Below are positions 1 to 38,116 of a stretch of 64,000 nt of DNA, piece by piece. Source of the DNA: Callaeas wilsoni (lineage: Eukaryota; Chordata; Aves; Passeriformes; Callaeidae). The stretch's first letter is position 1; the number at the start of each line of letters is the position of its first letter. A program made the translations under genes and the position numbers. A model generated the notes under the pieces. It did not search any database and was not told where the DNA came from. It was given only the letters and a program-made list of their open reading frames with translations. The stretch spans positions 30,825 through 94,824 of the forward strand of contig VWPU01008538.1 in NCBI GenBank assembly GCA_013398955.1, written 5' to 3'.

Positions 1-3000
1 AGATTTTTTTTTATGTTCCAGAGCTGCAGAGTCCCTAAACTTCTCCCAGTGCTTTGTGCTAATTTTGCAGCATCCATAAAGAGCAGTGGGCAATACATTC
101 AGTTGTTTCAATTAGTCAACCTTTGTATGTAGCTCTGTATTTAGAAAACCTGGATAAATGAAGCTGTAACCTCCTCTTCCTCCCTTCTCCATCAGCAGCA
201 AAGTAAACAGCCAAAGAAGAGCCACAGAAGAAACACCACCTGTGAATCCAGGAAGCTCTGGGCAGCCCCAGATGTCTCTGAACCTACACTGCAGAAGGGC
301 TTTCAGCCAGATCAGCTCCTGCACTGCTGGTTCTGTGGACTTAGTATAAACTGATAGGCCCCCCCCCACACCTTCATGGCAGAAGCAAGACAAATCTTCA
401 TGGGAGCAGTTGTGTTTATGTCTGCCTATGAATCCACCAGAGGGAAGGGGCTTCCCTGACCTGCTTCAAGTTGAAAGAGGTCTTGTACTTGTGGCCCATG
501 CTCTCAGATAGGCCAGAGCTGGAGCACAGCTGCATGTCCTGCTTTGTGTTACAGTGCCAGGTGTTCTCTGTCTTCCCCCAAGTCTGCTCCTGGGACCAGC
601 TGGGTGACACCTCACCGTCACAGTGAAATCAGTCCTGGGTCTGGATAAACCTGGATGGTGAGATTTAAAGTGCAGGCTTGCCATCAGGAACATAAGGCTA
701 CTTGTGCAGGTTTTTCATCCTGGTGTCTTGGCCCAGTCCTATGCTAAGCAGTTGGAGTTTAGCTTCCATGAATTGAACAATCTGGTTTTCAGTGGTTTGT
801 TGCCACTTTTCAGTCTAAAAATAGTTGCATCCTAGTGCGGTAAAGTGATTTCTTCCAGTGTATCTCGAAATGCTAGAAAGCATTTGGGAAATTCAGCATA
901 TAAAATGCTGAGAGACAAACTCTGTTTAATTTTTGTCACAAGAGAGCTTGAAGCAAGTTGACATTTATGAGCCGATTTCATAGGAGAGAGGAGTATAATG
1001 AAGAGTCTTGCTGTCTGAACTTCATGATAAACTATAAAAGACCTTACTTCTAGCCAGTTGATATCCTTGTATAGTTTTGGGGTTTTTTTCATGGTTTTTG
1101 CATGTTTGAAGGCTTCTTGTGTTTTCCTAGCTATTAGTGCTCTCTGGTAACTCAGGGATAAAGAAACCTTATACTTTACTGATCTGAAATACCAGCCAAC
1201 TCATTGATTTAATGGTCAGTAGCTTTCAAATACCAGATGCAGACTCTTCGTGAAATGGTGTGGTTCTGTAGCAGAAGTGGAGTTACAGGCTCCAGAGGCA
1301 CAAATGTAGAGGAGAATGTATTTACCCTGTGTTGGACAGGAAGTGTGCTGGTTTGAGATTTCTGCCCTTGTCACTTTAGCCTGTTGTTAGCTAATAAAAG
1401 GGCGTGTTCTGGCTCCGAATCAGTTAATACCATGCCAGTGGGAAACCAATGTGGAATAGACTTTGGGTTTTTCTTTTTTTTTTTCCTGTCTTCCAGGATA
1501 TGAGAATTAAAAACTGTGCAAGACACTGAGAACTGTATTCCACTGAGCAAAAATGAAAACTCCTGCACTGAATTGACATGCTGCTTCTTACAAGTGATGT
1601 GCTGGCTGATTCATTGCCATTCAGTGTCCAGAAGGCTGTCGAAAGAGTTTATTTTCTCTGTGCAGCAGTTCCTAGCTCCTCTGGACAAAGAGAGACTTCA
1701 GTGGAGAACTTCACACTACCAGTGGGATCCAAGCTGGCTTATGCTGTTACACTTAGGGATGGAGCTCTTATTGCTGTAGCGTTGTTCTCATCCTGAGCTG
1801 CAGAGATGGGTTTTGGAAAGTGGCTAAAAAGCAGTTACTGAGTTCTGTATTTCCAAATTGCACGGGCTGTCCTTGGGGTTGGTAAATGCAAGTAGACTTA
1901 CAATTTGCCTTTCCTCCTTCAGTAAGTCCTTATGCAGCCACCAGATGGTTCTTTGAGTGGATGCTGGTACTGCACAGTCCAGTATAATAATACCTCCCAT
2001 TTTCAGGGCATAGCACTTGAGAAGTAGTGTGGGCTATATTTTGTCTTGCAGCTTGGAACTCAGCAGCTGCAATTAAGCCAGAACAGGACATTAGCACTGA
2101 TGCTAGTAGTACTGAACTCCTTTTGTGGAGGTGGTGAAATTGTGCTGCGAGTGTCTGTAATGATTCCTTCTGAATATCCATTTAGTTCCTTCAGCTTTTC
2201 TGAAAGGCTAACTCTATTGGAAAGCAAAGCTCTGCATTGTGCAGCATTCATCTCAATGACCATCATACCTGTAATTCTTCAGAGGTCAGCTGCTGATAGT
2301 GTAACTTGTCAACACAAACCAAGCTCTTTGAACTACCCCTGTGTCCTGGAGACTGGGCTTGGAACATAAATACCAAAAGGGTTATCAAATGCCTTTCTTC
2401 TTTTCAAAATTGTAATGTGGCTTCAAATGCAAAGCAACATGCAGTGAAGGTATTTCAGCTTAGAAGATGAGATTGAGGAGTATGGCAAATGATGATTTTT
2501 CTCTTAATTCAAGTTCAAATAAAAGGCACTTTGGGTGGCTCCCTGTACTTGTGATGAGGTTTGTGTACAGGATCTGCGATACCTAGAGCTCCCCTGAGGA
2601 AGAGGACAACCATTTTTGAGTATTTTTGGGCATTCTAGCAGACATCCAAGTACACCAGGGAGTAATCCAAGAGGTGTAGTATACAGAAGTAGGGCTGTAG
2701 TAGGTCTGCACTTCCTCCATCACTATTAAAAAGCAATAATATGTATGTATATAAAGCTTCTGTCACTTGCAGCACATGGGCAGAGAAAATACTCAATGGG
2801 CCAGTTGTATCTCATGAGCAGCCTTTTTAATGCTCAGCTTTCTTCACTAGAGTTGGGTTGTTGGTGTGATCTGTTATGTCCAGCCATAGCCTTTCTTGTG
2901 CCAGGGTGTTGACAGGATCTAGGATTACTTTATAATTATTTTCCAATTAAATGAGCACCTCCTTGTCAGCTTATATCACAGACTTGTGCAGAAAAAGAAG

Positions 3001-6000
3001 CTGCAACCAAGCCTGTCAATTGAGTCTGCACTGAGTGTGGGGAGGGTGTTAAGCAGCCACCCACGAGACCCCAGCATTTCTTCCAAGTACTTTGAGATGT
3101 GAAAGGAGGATTCAGAGCAGTAGCATTAGGAAAGGGAAAATCACAGGAGACCCTGGGAGGTAATGCTGGTAATTACTTAGTGCTGAATGAAGGGAAACTG
3201 GAACTGGATTGTTGAGCTTTATTTTTCATGGCCTCCCCAGCCAAATCCTTCCAATTAGTAAGTCCATGATGGCCTAGTCTGTCTGTTCAAGGAGCAAGAG
3301 AGAGATATTTGTGGTGGCCATGGGCAAGCATCTTCCGTAATTGATACAGTGTGTTCAGCTTCCAGGCTACCGAGGTGGAAAGGATCCCATTATGGGGCAG
3401 CTGGCCTCCTTTATTAGTCATCCTATGGCTTAAAAAAAGCTCTGTGTGCAGCAGTTTTCTGTCTACTGTAATAAACTATTAGCTGTTATTAGATGATTGT
3501 ATCAGTCCTTGTTTCAGATAATTTTATTTAAATAAAATTCCTTGCAGCATGGACTCAGCTGCAGAAGTTATTGCAGGAATTAGCTGATCTGTCCCAGCAG
3601 TCCTGTAAGGAATGTATGGCATTGCAGTAAGCAGGTTTGCATTCAGGCCAGGCAGGGAATGCAGCCTGGCTGTGCAGTCAGAAGCCCAGGTGCACTGCTG
3701 CCTACATGACTAGCAGAAGTGCAGCACTTGCAGCTGGGTAAATTGATTTTGTTTTTCAGCAATGTATGAAGTATTGTTTGAACATCTTGCTTTCTTTTCT
3801 GGTGACTGGAAAGGGAGTCCTGCTGTCATTTCCCCTACAACACTAGAAGAAAGCCTGGGCTAGCACCCATAGCTTTCAGCCTGTTCAAGGCCTCCCTTTG
3901 CAGAGCACATATGTAGACAGCATAAAACTGTGCTGCTAGACTGAGATTTGTGTGCTAGAAGCTCCATCCACTCCTTAACAGGAGCCAAACCTTTGTGGAC
4001 AAATCTCAACAGCAGAGCTGTGTTGAAGTACTTGATTAAAATTCATCTCCCAGCATAAACACAAGGAATGAGGGTGCCTTGGTGGCTGTGAACACTGCTG
4101 CTCTTTGAGCACAGTGGTGGTGGTCTGGAGAAGCAGTGCTCCAGTGAATTCTTTTGCTTAAGCCAGACCTTTCTCCTGTCAGAAGAGAGGCAAGCAGCAC
4201 TGCTCTGGCTCAGTTACAGCTTCTCCAGGGCTGTTACACAAATATGGCAGTCTCTTGGCTGTATCAGAAAGTTTATATTCACCCATGGAAAGCAGGGCTG
4301 TGTGGAAGAGTGATTTAGCAAGGAGAGAGCTAAAAAGTATCTGGAAAGGTCAGATGAAGCTGGAATGTCACTGTCACAGCCACAAAGAGATGAAACTGAC
4401 TTTTTTTTTTTTTTTTTAAAATATCTGACATTCATGTGGCTGTGGTTGCTTCGATGTTTACACTGCTAAAATTGCTCAGCAGCTGAAGTGCGTTATGACT
4501 GCCTTCTTTCAGCAAAGAGCTCTCTAGATTTGCTCTGAGTGGTGTCATGGTGCTGCTGCTTTTGAGGCAGAAACATTCATTAAACTTTAAAATGTTGACT
4601 TACTGTCCTGCTTCCCTAGGTTTCAGGAATTCTGCTGGAGCCAATTTGGTACCAGAAAGGTACTCAGATTGGAAATAATGAAGATGATATCTCAATATTT
4701 TGGTTGCAGGACTAGCTATCACCTGGCTGTTGTTTTAATTAGCTCGTGACCGGGAAAGGGTTAATACAGTGAAGAAGCAAGGACTTTTCATGTTGCGTCA
4801 AGAAAAAGGGTGTGCATCACTGTTGAAATAGGTATGCAGGTAGGCTTGTAGAGGATACCCCAACAGTAAATATGCTGAAGCAGCAGAACAGTTAATCATA
4901 TTTGCTTGCTTTTAATAACATTTGTTATACTTTTAATTATCCGACAGGTTATATTGTGGCAGAATACCAATGTGCTGTTGTTCATGCAGGACCCAGCAAC
5001 CAAATAGCAAGAGTTGATCTTGATGTCAGGGATCCTGCTGATTAGGATGGGATGTAAAAAGAAAAAAAAAAAAAAAAAACAACAAAACAACCCAAAAAAA
5101 CTACAAATCATAGCTAGATAGGAGCCCAGAGTACAGAGAGCAGTGATGAGAAGTGCATCCATGTATATGCAAATACACACATGCTCCTTCATCAGACATC
5201 CTCCATAATGAACAGTGAGCAAGAGGCAGACCTGCAGGGGTGTCCTGGCAATCTGTTGTGTCCAAAAATAAAATTACGAGTACAATATATGGAAAGATCC
5301 AAGGGCCAAGAAACACAGCTCTGTTTGCACCTCTTGTGCAGTTGCCACAGAAAATTTATGGTGTGAGGTTTCTGTGCTATTATTTTTTCTATAGCTATTA
5401 TGTGCTAAGTCGTTTTCCAGCTCTGAAACTTCATAAGCCTCCAGATTAACAGACTATTTGTTTTCTTGTCTTTGGGACAGGGAGTTAGAAGTAAGCAGGA
5501 GAATAATCTCCAGACTTTGGTGTCTGCAGACAGCAAGGAAGAACATCTGCTGCTTCTGAGCAGTTTCCCACCTGGCAGTATATTTGTGCGCTCTGAACTG
5601 GGGTGCAAGTCACCTTACCCCAACAAGTGCAGGTGTGGTGTTTTTGGTGGTTTTTTTCCCTTGTCTGGCTGCTCCCAGGGCCCGGCCTGCACCATTAAAG
5701 GTGGCTGGCTGCTCTTGAGAGCCCTTTCCACTTTCGCAAACTTGTTTGCTGGTGAAAGGCAGCACAGTGGGGCTTAGCAGCTGCCCCGAGGCAATTGCCA
5801 CTGGTAGCTGTGACTCAAGGCGTGGGGAGGAGCGGCTGTGTTGCCCAGAAGGTGGATGGGGTGAGTGGGAGGTTTCAGTAGGTTTCCTAGAATAACAAGA
5901 AGGATCCTGTGCAGATGCATGAAGCCAAGTCAGTAAAAATGGCTTTAAAACAAGACTACCAGGATTGCAAGACTCAGTGGACAGCAAAAATTTCAGATCT

Positions 6001-9000
6001 CCCTTCTCTTGCTTCTGTCTGCTTTTCTGACGCATTTCTGCAGGCTTCTCCTATCTTTCAGATCTCTTTCCAGCTTACTACTTTGAAGTAAGAAGGTATT
6101 TTGCCCCTCTGCAGTATGTACAGTAAATGCAACATAAAGCTGTTTTCTGATGATTATGTTTTGATAGATATTGCTCTGGGTTGATCTGTGGTGACTATAG
6201 TTTGTGAGTCCCACTGCAGTTATTAAAAGGATTCATAATCCTGCTTTCTTGTAAAATGGCCTAATGCATCCACACTGGGATACTGGTTGCTGCCTTTCAC
6301 ATATGCTATTGTGGTCCTTGTAGTATTATGCTTGTTGGAGTTCATGTAGGACCTGAAGGGTGCCTTGAGAAAATCTCTGCACATCTGGGAATTGTCTCAT
6401 GGAAACTTTGTGTGCTCTATTTATGGTCTGTGTTCTCGAGAAGCTGAAGTGTCCATTCTGCCACTCATGGCTAATGGCAGTGTTTTGCGGAATTGTGTCA
6501 CTTCAGCTTGTCTTGAGGCCATGATGAGATGGAGATGGTTCCAGTTGAGAAGCTGGTGCTGGCTCTGGGACTTTGTTTCCTGCCAAGCCCTAGGTGACTC
6601 TTGCAGCAATAAAAATACTCTCACTGATCTAGTTATCCTGCCGGGCTTTATAATAAGGCAAAGTTTAGAAGATTTGTAGTTTGCATTTAACTTCACCAGC
6701 GTTTCTTGGAAGTATAGAACTGGTGACCCTTTTTTCCACCCTCAAACCGTGCACAGGGATGCCCTGTTGAGCTCTACTGGGATTATCAGTGATTGAAAGC
6801 AGAGATGTCTGATCCGCTTTGGGCTGATGGAAAACAAAACTGAAATGACTTCAGAAAAGTCCAGCAAGAAATAAAAGTATTTTATTAAAGTATAAACCTT
6901 GTGGCCTGTGAGTTAGATCTCAGGGTTCCTCCTCAAATCAACATGAATTTTGTAATGTCACCCAGGGCCAGACACTAGCTCAAGGTATCTTGCTCTGCCT
7001 GCTTTCCAAATATGAGGAGGTGGTTCATGGGCATCGACAACCTTGCTGACATAACTTTCTCTCATACTTTGATATGAGATGATGATGTAGCATTTGGAAG
7101 CATCTCTGCTCTCACTTTTCCTTTCTGGAAGAGTGAAGTAGCCTGACTGCAAAAGAGAGCCAAATAAATTAACCTCTCTTCTTGTAATACAGCTCAGGCA
7201 GTAGAATGAAGAAAACAGCACCAAAAGGATGTACTTCAGGATATACGGCCCTTTTCCGAATAAAACCACTCTTATTTGAAAAAAACACACCACCTCTTTT
7301 ATTTCTTGGGGGATTAACAATAAAAAGCAGTAAAGGTGCTTAATTACTTACTCTTCTTTTTTCCAAGCTTCCAAATCTGGAAGGAAACCAGGCCATTTTG
7401 AAAAAAAGAGATCCCAGACTTTCACAATACATGCATGCATCCAAAGGGCCATTGCCATAGAAGTATTTACAGCTGCGCTGTTATCCTGCTCCATTCCACA
7501 GTCCCAGTGGAGAACAAGGCCAGAGCACAGCAGTGGAAAGCTCAGCAGCTGTTGAGCAGTGCTTTTTCCAAGGAAAGATTCTGCCACACAATTTGTGGTC
7601 TGGTGAACTCAAATGAGAGCAGGTTAGTACTGAAAGCCCAGTTTTGAGACAACTAAGAACAATCCTGTTGCCATTTGAGATAATCTTTCTTTTGAAATCC
7701 CGTGCATGGTATAAGTAGTAGTGAAGCATTTCTAAATTTTTGGCATGCTGTGCTTCAGTATTACATGAGTCCTTCCTTCTGTGGTTCCCCAGCAGCCCAA
7801 AATGGCATGGCTGCTGTGGTCCACTCCACCCTCCTGCTTGGCCCTTGTATGCCCAATTTTCTTCTGTAGAGGCTTGTTAGATTCTGCTGAACTGCCTCCA
7901 TGCACTACTGAGCAGAAGACCAGTCTTAAGAAAGTAAACAGTTTTCTTTGCTGGGTCAGTGAGTTGAATTGGCTCTAGGACCACATCTGGGAGAGGGAGG
8001 GAAAACTTTCCTTGTGGTAGCTGAGGTTTTGGATGCATTCATTTTTGAATAACCTCACCCTTCTATTTAAAGAGTGATTGAGGAGTTATCAGGTTGTACA
8101 AAGGAAAGGGTTTACTTGGTCTGCTATTCAAACACTGTGAAACACTTTCATTAGCACTTGAACAAATTTGTCCTTCTGGTTGCTACCACTTACTCTTCAA
8201 ACAGTAGTTTTGTGTCAGCTTCTGCATGTTCAGATGAGATTCAGCTCTTTGATTCACCTATTTAAGTCTCTGCAACACAGAGGTGTCTGAGATGTTTTAT
8301 ATTTGCTTCTTGTGTTTTGACCATCAAACTTTTCTCTTTCAGACCAGTTCACATGGTAGTCTTTTGAGATAATCCTTTCTGTCACATCTCTTGGAAGAGA
8401 TGGTCTCTCCCCTGTCAGTGCCCCACATGCCCATTGTTCAGAGCATGGTCTTACAGACTGCAACCACTGAAAATGCGTTGTCATCTGTTGTGGTGAAATT
8501 AACTTCTCTCACATGAGAGATACTTTCATCTTGACTAGTTGAGGTCAGAAGGTGCTTTCAAAAAAGAGTTTTGTTTAGCATGCGTAGTACTGACTTTATT
8601 GTAGTTTGGGCCTCAGTCTGTCCTGCACTTTAGACTCATATTATTATTCCAGTAGTGGTGCATGGTATCACTAATTACAGAGTGGCTGTGATTTTTACTA
8701 TTGAGATAGCTGCAATGATGCTTCTGCCAGAGGCTTTCAAGTAGTGGGAGTTTGAGACTGTGCTAGACAGTAGTGTCACTAAGTAATGGTTACCTATATC
8801 CTTTCTAGGACCTGCAGTTCTGCTGAGATGGGTGATATTATCCTTACTCAGAAAGTATTTACTCCTCCATATGGTGGGAGAGGAAAGGTGGGACAATCAC
8901 AGGAAAGGGAGGTCTGCTTAGCAGTTAGTTAGTAAGAACGGAGGCAGCAGGACAGACACTACTGGGATGTGATTTATGTGGCTGAGGAGCTCAGCATGCT

Positions 9001-9501
9001 TTCCTTCAGTGTCTAAGGGCTGCTGGGGATAGAGTAGACCAGAGGCACTTGAAGAATGGTTCTTTTTTTTTTTTCTCAAGCACCTCTCTAGAGACAAGAT
9101 CATCTGGAATGCTGTTCTCTGTTCTCCTTCGTATTAATATGTGTTACCTAATACCACTGGAAGTCCTTAGCAGTCTGAGCATTTAGCATGCTTTAAAATT
9201 GGTTTCAAGGTACTCTAAGCCAAACAGAAAATGAGAAGCCTCTCCAGAACATCAGGTGTGCTGGAGCTGTAACATGACTGTCTCAGATTCCCTCTGCTAC
9301 AGAAACATCCTGCAACTTCTTTGGATATTTAGAGATGCAAATGCTTGTGGTCCACAAGGATGTGGGATGGAGAGGTGATAAGCCAATGAGCATTTTTCAT
9401 GATACCTAGCAGCACTGCTTTGGTTGAGAACTGTTGTGTGGTTTGTGGGAAGATTACTGACTGTTTTTTTTTTTTTTTTCCCTTTCTTTCCTATGTTTTA
9501 G
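1..9501 (+). other. ACTN1 intron 1 (3' part)
   Basis: No exon of ACTN1 or another gene is recognisable here; open frames on both strands are short and lack family features. Simple sequence includes a C9 run at 359-367, a T17 run at 4401-4417, an A-rich stretch at about 5056-5100 and a long T run at 9463-9479 that is part of the polypyrimidine region ahead of exon 2. A first intron of an actin-cytoskeleton gene often carries enhancers, but I could not identify one with confidence. Confidence 0.85.
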
Positions 9502-32674
<23,173 letters not shown>

Positions 32675-32760
32675 ATATTATAGGCACGCTAAGGCCGGAT
32701 GAGAAGGCCATAATGACCTATGTCTCATGTTACTACCACGCCTTCTCAGGGGCGCAGAAG
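32675..32760 (+). CDS. ACTN1: ACTN1 exon 8b (alternative end of CH2, mutually exclusive with 8a)
   Basis: This 86-bp exon lies between TCTGCACAG and donor GTGAGA. It encodes (D)[20 protein letters not shown] then HAFSGAQK, homologous along its full length to exon 8a. The Leu and Cys substitutions parallel those known for the alternative exon 8 of the paralogue ACTN4, which alters actin binding. Because 86 is not a multiple of three, 8a plus 8b gives AAG-ATA-TTA-TAG, an immediate stop. The intact frame, conserved phase and good splice sites argue that it is functional. I do not know how widely it is annotated for avian ACTN1. Confidence 0.93.
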
Positions 32761-35700
32761 GTGAGACTTTACTGCTAACAACCCCTCCCCTCACCCCGCC
32801 CTGCCCACCTGTCCTCTCCAATGAGGAATGCCAGACCCTCGTCCGCCCCAGGGCGTTTGCAGGGAAGCCCAGTGCATCCTGTGATGCATTTGGATATGCC
32901 ATCTGTAGTCTTGCTGGAGAAGTGATGTAAATGTCTCCTTTTGGACAGACTTGAGCTGCTCCTTCCCTCCAGTCTCACACCACAGCAGAGGAGAAAGCAT
33001 TTGGTAAAGCTGGCATTGGAAGATGAATGGATGTCTGCTTTGACAGAGGCAGTACCCTTTCAGTAACTAGTGGGCATTGTCCTGGCCAGGCAGAGCACCT
33101 CCAGAAGTACCACAGTCAAATCCACCCACTCCAGGAAATCACAGCCTGTCCCGCTTGGGCTGCCATCCTGCCTTCCACACTTAGCCTCCACTAGGTCAGT
33201 GGTCTTTTCCTAGGCTGAATCATCCATGAGCTGGTTACATAGCACTTTTGTGCTCTAGCCATGAAGTTCATTTCTACCAGGCCTTCAGCTTTCCCAAACT
33301 CACATGCTTTTCCATTCCTTATTTCTTCCTTGTAATTCTCCTCTGTTTCCCAAACCACTTACATGTTTTATTTATCTTTCCTCTGCCTGGCCCATTTCCA
33401 TAGCTTCAGGCCTTCCTTCTTCCTCTGCTTCCTCTTTACTCCAAAGTCTCTTTGCCTGATATCAGGATATTTGGAACTAAATAGTTGCAGATCACCTTTG
33501 GGCAAGCAATTTCCCAGCAATCCTTTGAATAAAGGAGAAAGGTCGATTCTTTTCTCCCATGTCATAACCTGCCTGTGCTGTGGCCCTTCCACAAGATTAC
33601 TGCTGATTTCAAAGAGGAGGCTTTAGAACAGTAAAATCCAAAATGCAAGACTACATTCTTCATGTTACGGACAGGCCTTTTCTATTTGAGACACAGTCCT
33701 TGTGTTGCCCAGCTTGAGGGCTAATCAGACTCCAGGAAGATTCCATCTCTTTTGTACAAAGCAGTGCTGATGGTCTCAGCATTGATTCAGTTACCATGCT
33801 GATGCTTGTTTTCAGAGGGCAAACGCAAGCAGTAGTTTCCAGGGAGCAGCTCTTTAATTCAAGCTTTTTGTTCTCTGCCCAGTTGCCTATAAATTACATG
33901 ATACTGTCTTGTTTCCAAGGAACTGGGAATGTGTCCCACAGCAGAGCAGTAGACTTGCCCATTTGGCATAATTTGTGTAGTCATGACTTTTCTGCTAGGA
34001 TCCTGCTTTGTGATCCTCTGGGTTTTTTTGTTCAAAACACTTAAGACCAGTCTGCAAGCTCCAGCTAGCTGATACTTGCCCAGGAAGACTCTAGTTTCAG
34101 AAGTCATGCCAGCCTCATGATAAGGCCTGTTGTTTGCGAGGTGCCCCTGAGGGACTGCTCCATGCAGTCTGCTTAACCTGAGGAACTCCAGATGAGAAAA
34201 CATCAAACCACAATAGGAGGAGGGTTGTAGCCTGCTGCAGAAACAGCCATGCCACTCGCCAATCTCTTCCTTTTCTCTCTGCACCCATTCCATGATTTGG
34301 AAACCTGCTCAGCAGGTTCCATGCTCTGATCAGCAATTTAGGTGGATGCTCAGTCTCCTGAGATAACTGAAAAGTCTTCTGCTTTCCTCAGGACCTGAAC
34401 CAAGTAGGTGGGGCAGAAAATACAGAAGAAGTTTCTCAGTTATTAAAGTTTCAATCCCATGTAGTCCAACTGGCTTACAGGGAAGATTTAATACATCATT
34501 CATTTTTTAGCAGTCCTAATGGGCCAGCAACTCAACTGTGCCCTGGCAGGAGGGGCACAGCTCCTTTTTGGAGCTGCCCTAGTCATAAGTAAGCCAGCTG
34601 CTAAGTGACACAGATTCAAACCTGCAGGCAAATGCAAAGTGATTGCTGAGTACAAGCCCCTGCCCAGATGTTACTGTGTTGCCGCCTCATGCAGGGTTAG
34701 GTGACTCACTGTGATGTCGCTCAATTTTTCATCCAGATTTTTCATTACTGCCACCAGGCCTGAAGGGAGAGTCCCATGAGCCGCTTTCTGCTTCTTTCCT
34801 TCTCTTATACTGAGCCTTTGAAGGTACAGGGTCCCCAGCCTGACATGTGTGTGTAGATGTCTGCTTTTTCTCTACTCTGTTTTTTTATATATATATTTGT
34901 AGGTATACTTGCTTTGGTTGGTTTGCTTGTTTTCTAACCGCTTCTGACTTTCACACTAAATGCATGCAACTACTGGTTGGCTTAATATTTTGTAAACTTG
35001 TGGCAATTTCTAACTAATGTTTTACTGTTTTATTAAGAGATTGTGTTTGGTTTACAGTATTTTGGAGTGGTCCTCTCAGGCCAGAGGACAGGAGCAGGCA
35101 GGCATCTTCCCCTGAGGCTAGAGGGCAGCAGCAGGCAGGCATCCCTGCATAGTGCACTGTGGGAATGCCTTCCTTCGTGATCCTCCTCAGCAGAAAGACT
35201 TGGATCCGTGAACTAGAGAGACTGCAAACTCTACTCCTATCCTAAGCAGTTCAAGTTATGGTTGAGAAGTACAGAAAAGACAAAAGGCAGATAAATTGCT
35301 GCTGTTCAGCTTTTCATTTTGATTCCACCAGACAGCATGTGCATAGACAGAGCACCGTGGTATCACACAGAATGTCCTGGGCTTGCCCTCCCCAAGACAC
35401 TGAGTGCAAGCAGTATAATGTGTCAGCACGATGCTGCACTGAAGCCAATGAGCTCACACAGGTTCTCTGAGAATACAGGTATGCAGCTTCCAGACCCCAG
35501 GATTCTGGATCTTCTCAGTGCTGCCCTGTGCCTTGTGGGCATCTTGGATTTTCTGGAGTCAGTGTGAACATCCTAAATGCATCGTTGCCTTTAGCAGTGT
35601 GGAGAAGCCAAAATAGCTTTTTCCACTGAGCTAATGAAGGTGTAGGGGGAGCTGCCTTGGCCTCATGTAAGCATCTTGGTGTGCCACTCTTTTTTTACCT

Positions 35701-38116
35701 AAAATTGTTTCACTTTAGTTTTGAGGTTGCCATCACCATGGATTAGCTCATTAGCAGTAGTGTGGGGGTATTTATGAAGGTTGCCTGAAATCTCTGGTGT
35801 CCTTTTGTTCTACCTTGCTCAGAGCACAGTGTAACATGTTGCTTGTGACATTAATGGTGATTGTGGCCACAGAGCTTTTCCTGTGGCTGCAGCAACAGCA
35901 CACTGTTGTGTGTGCTACTGCGTAGGGCAGTAGCAGTTCCAAGGCAGAAACGACTGGGAGGCAAGTACTGGTGGGGGAAAGAAAGCCTCTAGACTCCTGC
36001 CATGAGGATAATACAAATAATGTCGTAACTGCTGACATTCTTAGGGTCTTTTTGTTTGGACAGTTGTTCAACACGCATATATACACACACATATTTAAAC
36101 TTGGGCAGCTGGAGAAAGTCCATCATCAGATACATGTAAATATGCCTCAGTGGAATGGGGTCCTGCCTGCACAGCTGGCTGCTGCTGCAGTGAGCTCATG
36201 GGGTTTAAAAATAAGAAAGTTAAGAGTTTGCAATGAACACCTCTCCTGGAGTGATTGAGATAAACATTTGGTACCGCCAGTTCCCTGCAGTCACTAGGCA
36301 TATCATGGTAGGGCTCTAGCAATGGCTTCTTGACATACTGTTTGGTCCCCTGTTATAGTTTTCTCTGTATATCAAAAAACACTCCATTAGAGTACAAACT
36401 TTAGTTAAAAATAGGTCCAAGTACAAGCTTTCTTAAATGTAACCATTGTTTGCACTTTTTGCAGATTTTTTTTTAAGTGAAACTGCTCATTTTCCTGTAC
36501 AGATCTCTCTGATGTGTTTTAAATTAGCTGATAATCTGTGTATCTTATAGCTGGTCCACTTCAGTGAAGGGACAGACGACTGAATAGATGTTTTAACAGC
36601 TTCTTACAAATGAATAAGATTGCTGTGTCCCCTGGGACCTTAGCAATCCATACATCACTGTACAGCCTATGACTTTATTGCTATTCTTGCTGCTTCACAT
36701 CAGCTGCAAAAGTTAGAGGTTTTTTCTCAAATGTCCTTGAAGATTGAATAAACCGATAATAAAAGGTCTTTTAAAAATAAAAAAGGTTGAAACTTACCAG
36801 CTATAAACTCAGCAAAACTTATTTTGGCATCAGTCCCAAATGTAGTTTTAAGGCAAGACACAGTGCTCACAGTTGGTTTATTGTAGTGTTGGCATGTACC
36901 CTCTCCTCCTTATTTGCACTAAGCCTCTGTAAGGAGGACTTCTTCCACGGGGGCCTGGGGCTACCTCTAGCACCTTCCCCAGGCACCAGGGTCACAGCTG
37001 TACTGTGGTAAGAGGGGTCTGAGCAATCCCCTGACGCATCACAGGGGCACATCCTCAGGCTTTGTGGCATGGCACGCACCATGGTAATGATAAAGGGAGC
37101 TGATAACCCACAGATACATTCTGTGCAAGGATCAGCCTGCTTGTATGTCCCCCATGCCAAACACGTGCGTGGCGTTCCAGACCAAACTGACTGCTTCTGA
37201 GTTCATAGCTGGGATTTTTCTGATCCTTACTTTCCAAATTCATGTTCTAACATGTTGAGCTCTCTGCAGAGAACGAGGTTGTGGTCTCACAGTGGAAAGA
37301 AAGAAAGAAAAAAACTCTAAACCTAAATAGTAACAGTAGGATCTTTTTTTATTGTGAGACTTGTTTTGGAAGAGTAAGCAGAAAGATTACCCAGAAAAGT
37401 GGGAGGAAAACAAATCCTCTTCTCAGCTGGATCATGAGACCCTGAATACATGGTAGGTGTATGCTCCACCAAGGAGGTGGCCCTGTAATCAGTGCCAGAA
37501 ATACAGGGAAAACTGGAAGACAGTTCTGCTGGGCAGAATTTAATATTAAGAGTAGTATCTACCATTTTATCTTCCAAGCAAAATTAGGAATTTTCCCATA
37601 AGTCCAGTCTGTGGGTTAACTCTGTTTGGGTAGTTTTTTTCCTGGGGTAAAAGTATGGAGACACTCTTGTCAGCTTGACATCACTCTGTTAACTGCTGTT
37701 CCAGCCCAGAATGCTGGTATGGGGAGTGGAGGTGGCAGCAGAAACTCCCTGTCTTTGTGAAGAGGTAGCCAGAGTCTCTCTGGTAGGAAGCAAACAACAA
37801 GGCCCTCTTACAGAAGCAGCTCCAGAAAAAGCATAGAAACACTGGTTGTCCCACAACATACAGGGTAGAAGCAGTACAGCTGAGAATCTCTGAAGGAATG
37901 TATTCACTTGAGAAGGGAAAAAATAAATCATTATAGAAGGCCAGATGGAAAGCAGAGAGGTCAGGACAGATGTCTCAAAGTGCAGACAGGTTGCTAGAAC
38001 TAAGATTAGGAGATTTTACCTGCAGGTATGTAGCAGGAAGCTAAGCTGCAAGTTTTGGTTTGGGGTTGTGTTTTTTTCACACTTCTCCTTTCTTCCATTT
38101 TTCTTCTCTTTGTCAG
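32761..38116 (+). other. ACTN1 intron 8 (from 8b to exon 9)
   Basis: 5356 bp, GTGAGA...TTTGTCAG. A tandem duplication of about 37 bp sits at 35076-35149 (two copies around GAGCAGGCAGGCAT / CAGCAGGCAGGCAT). A short TA repeat occurs at about 34886-34897 and a TA/CA stretch at about 36078-36094. No additional exon 8 copy or other gene was recognised. Confidence 0.86.
35076..35149. repeat. Tandem duplication, about 37 bp x 2
   Basis: Two diverged adjacent units share CAGG/GAGG at the start and GCAGGCAGGCATC in the middle. This is a local duplication in intron 8. Confidence 0.75.

Noticed and set aside
5056..5100. A-rich stretch considered as the tail of a retroposed gene copy
   Set aside because: No recognisable gene or SINE body adjoins it and no target-site duplication was seen.
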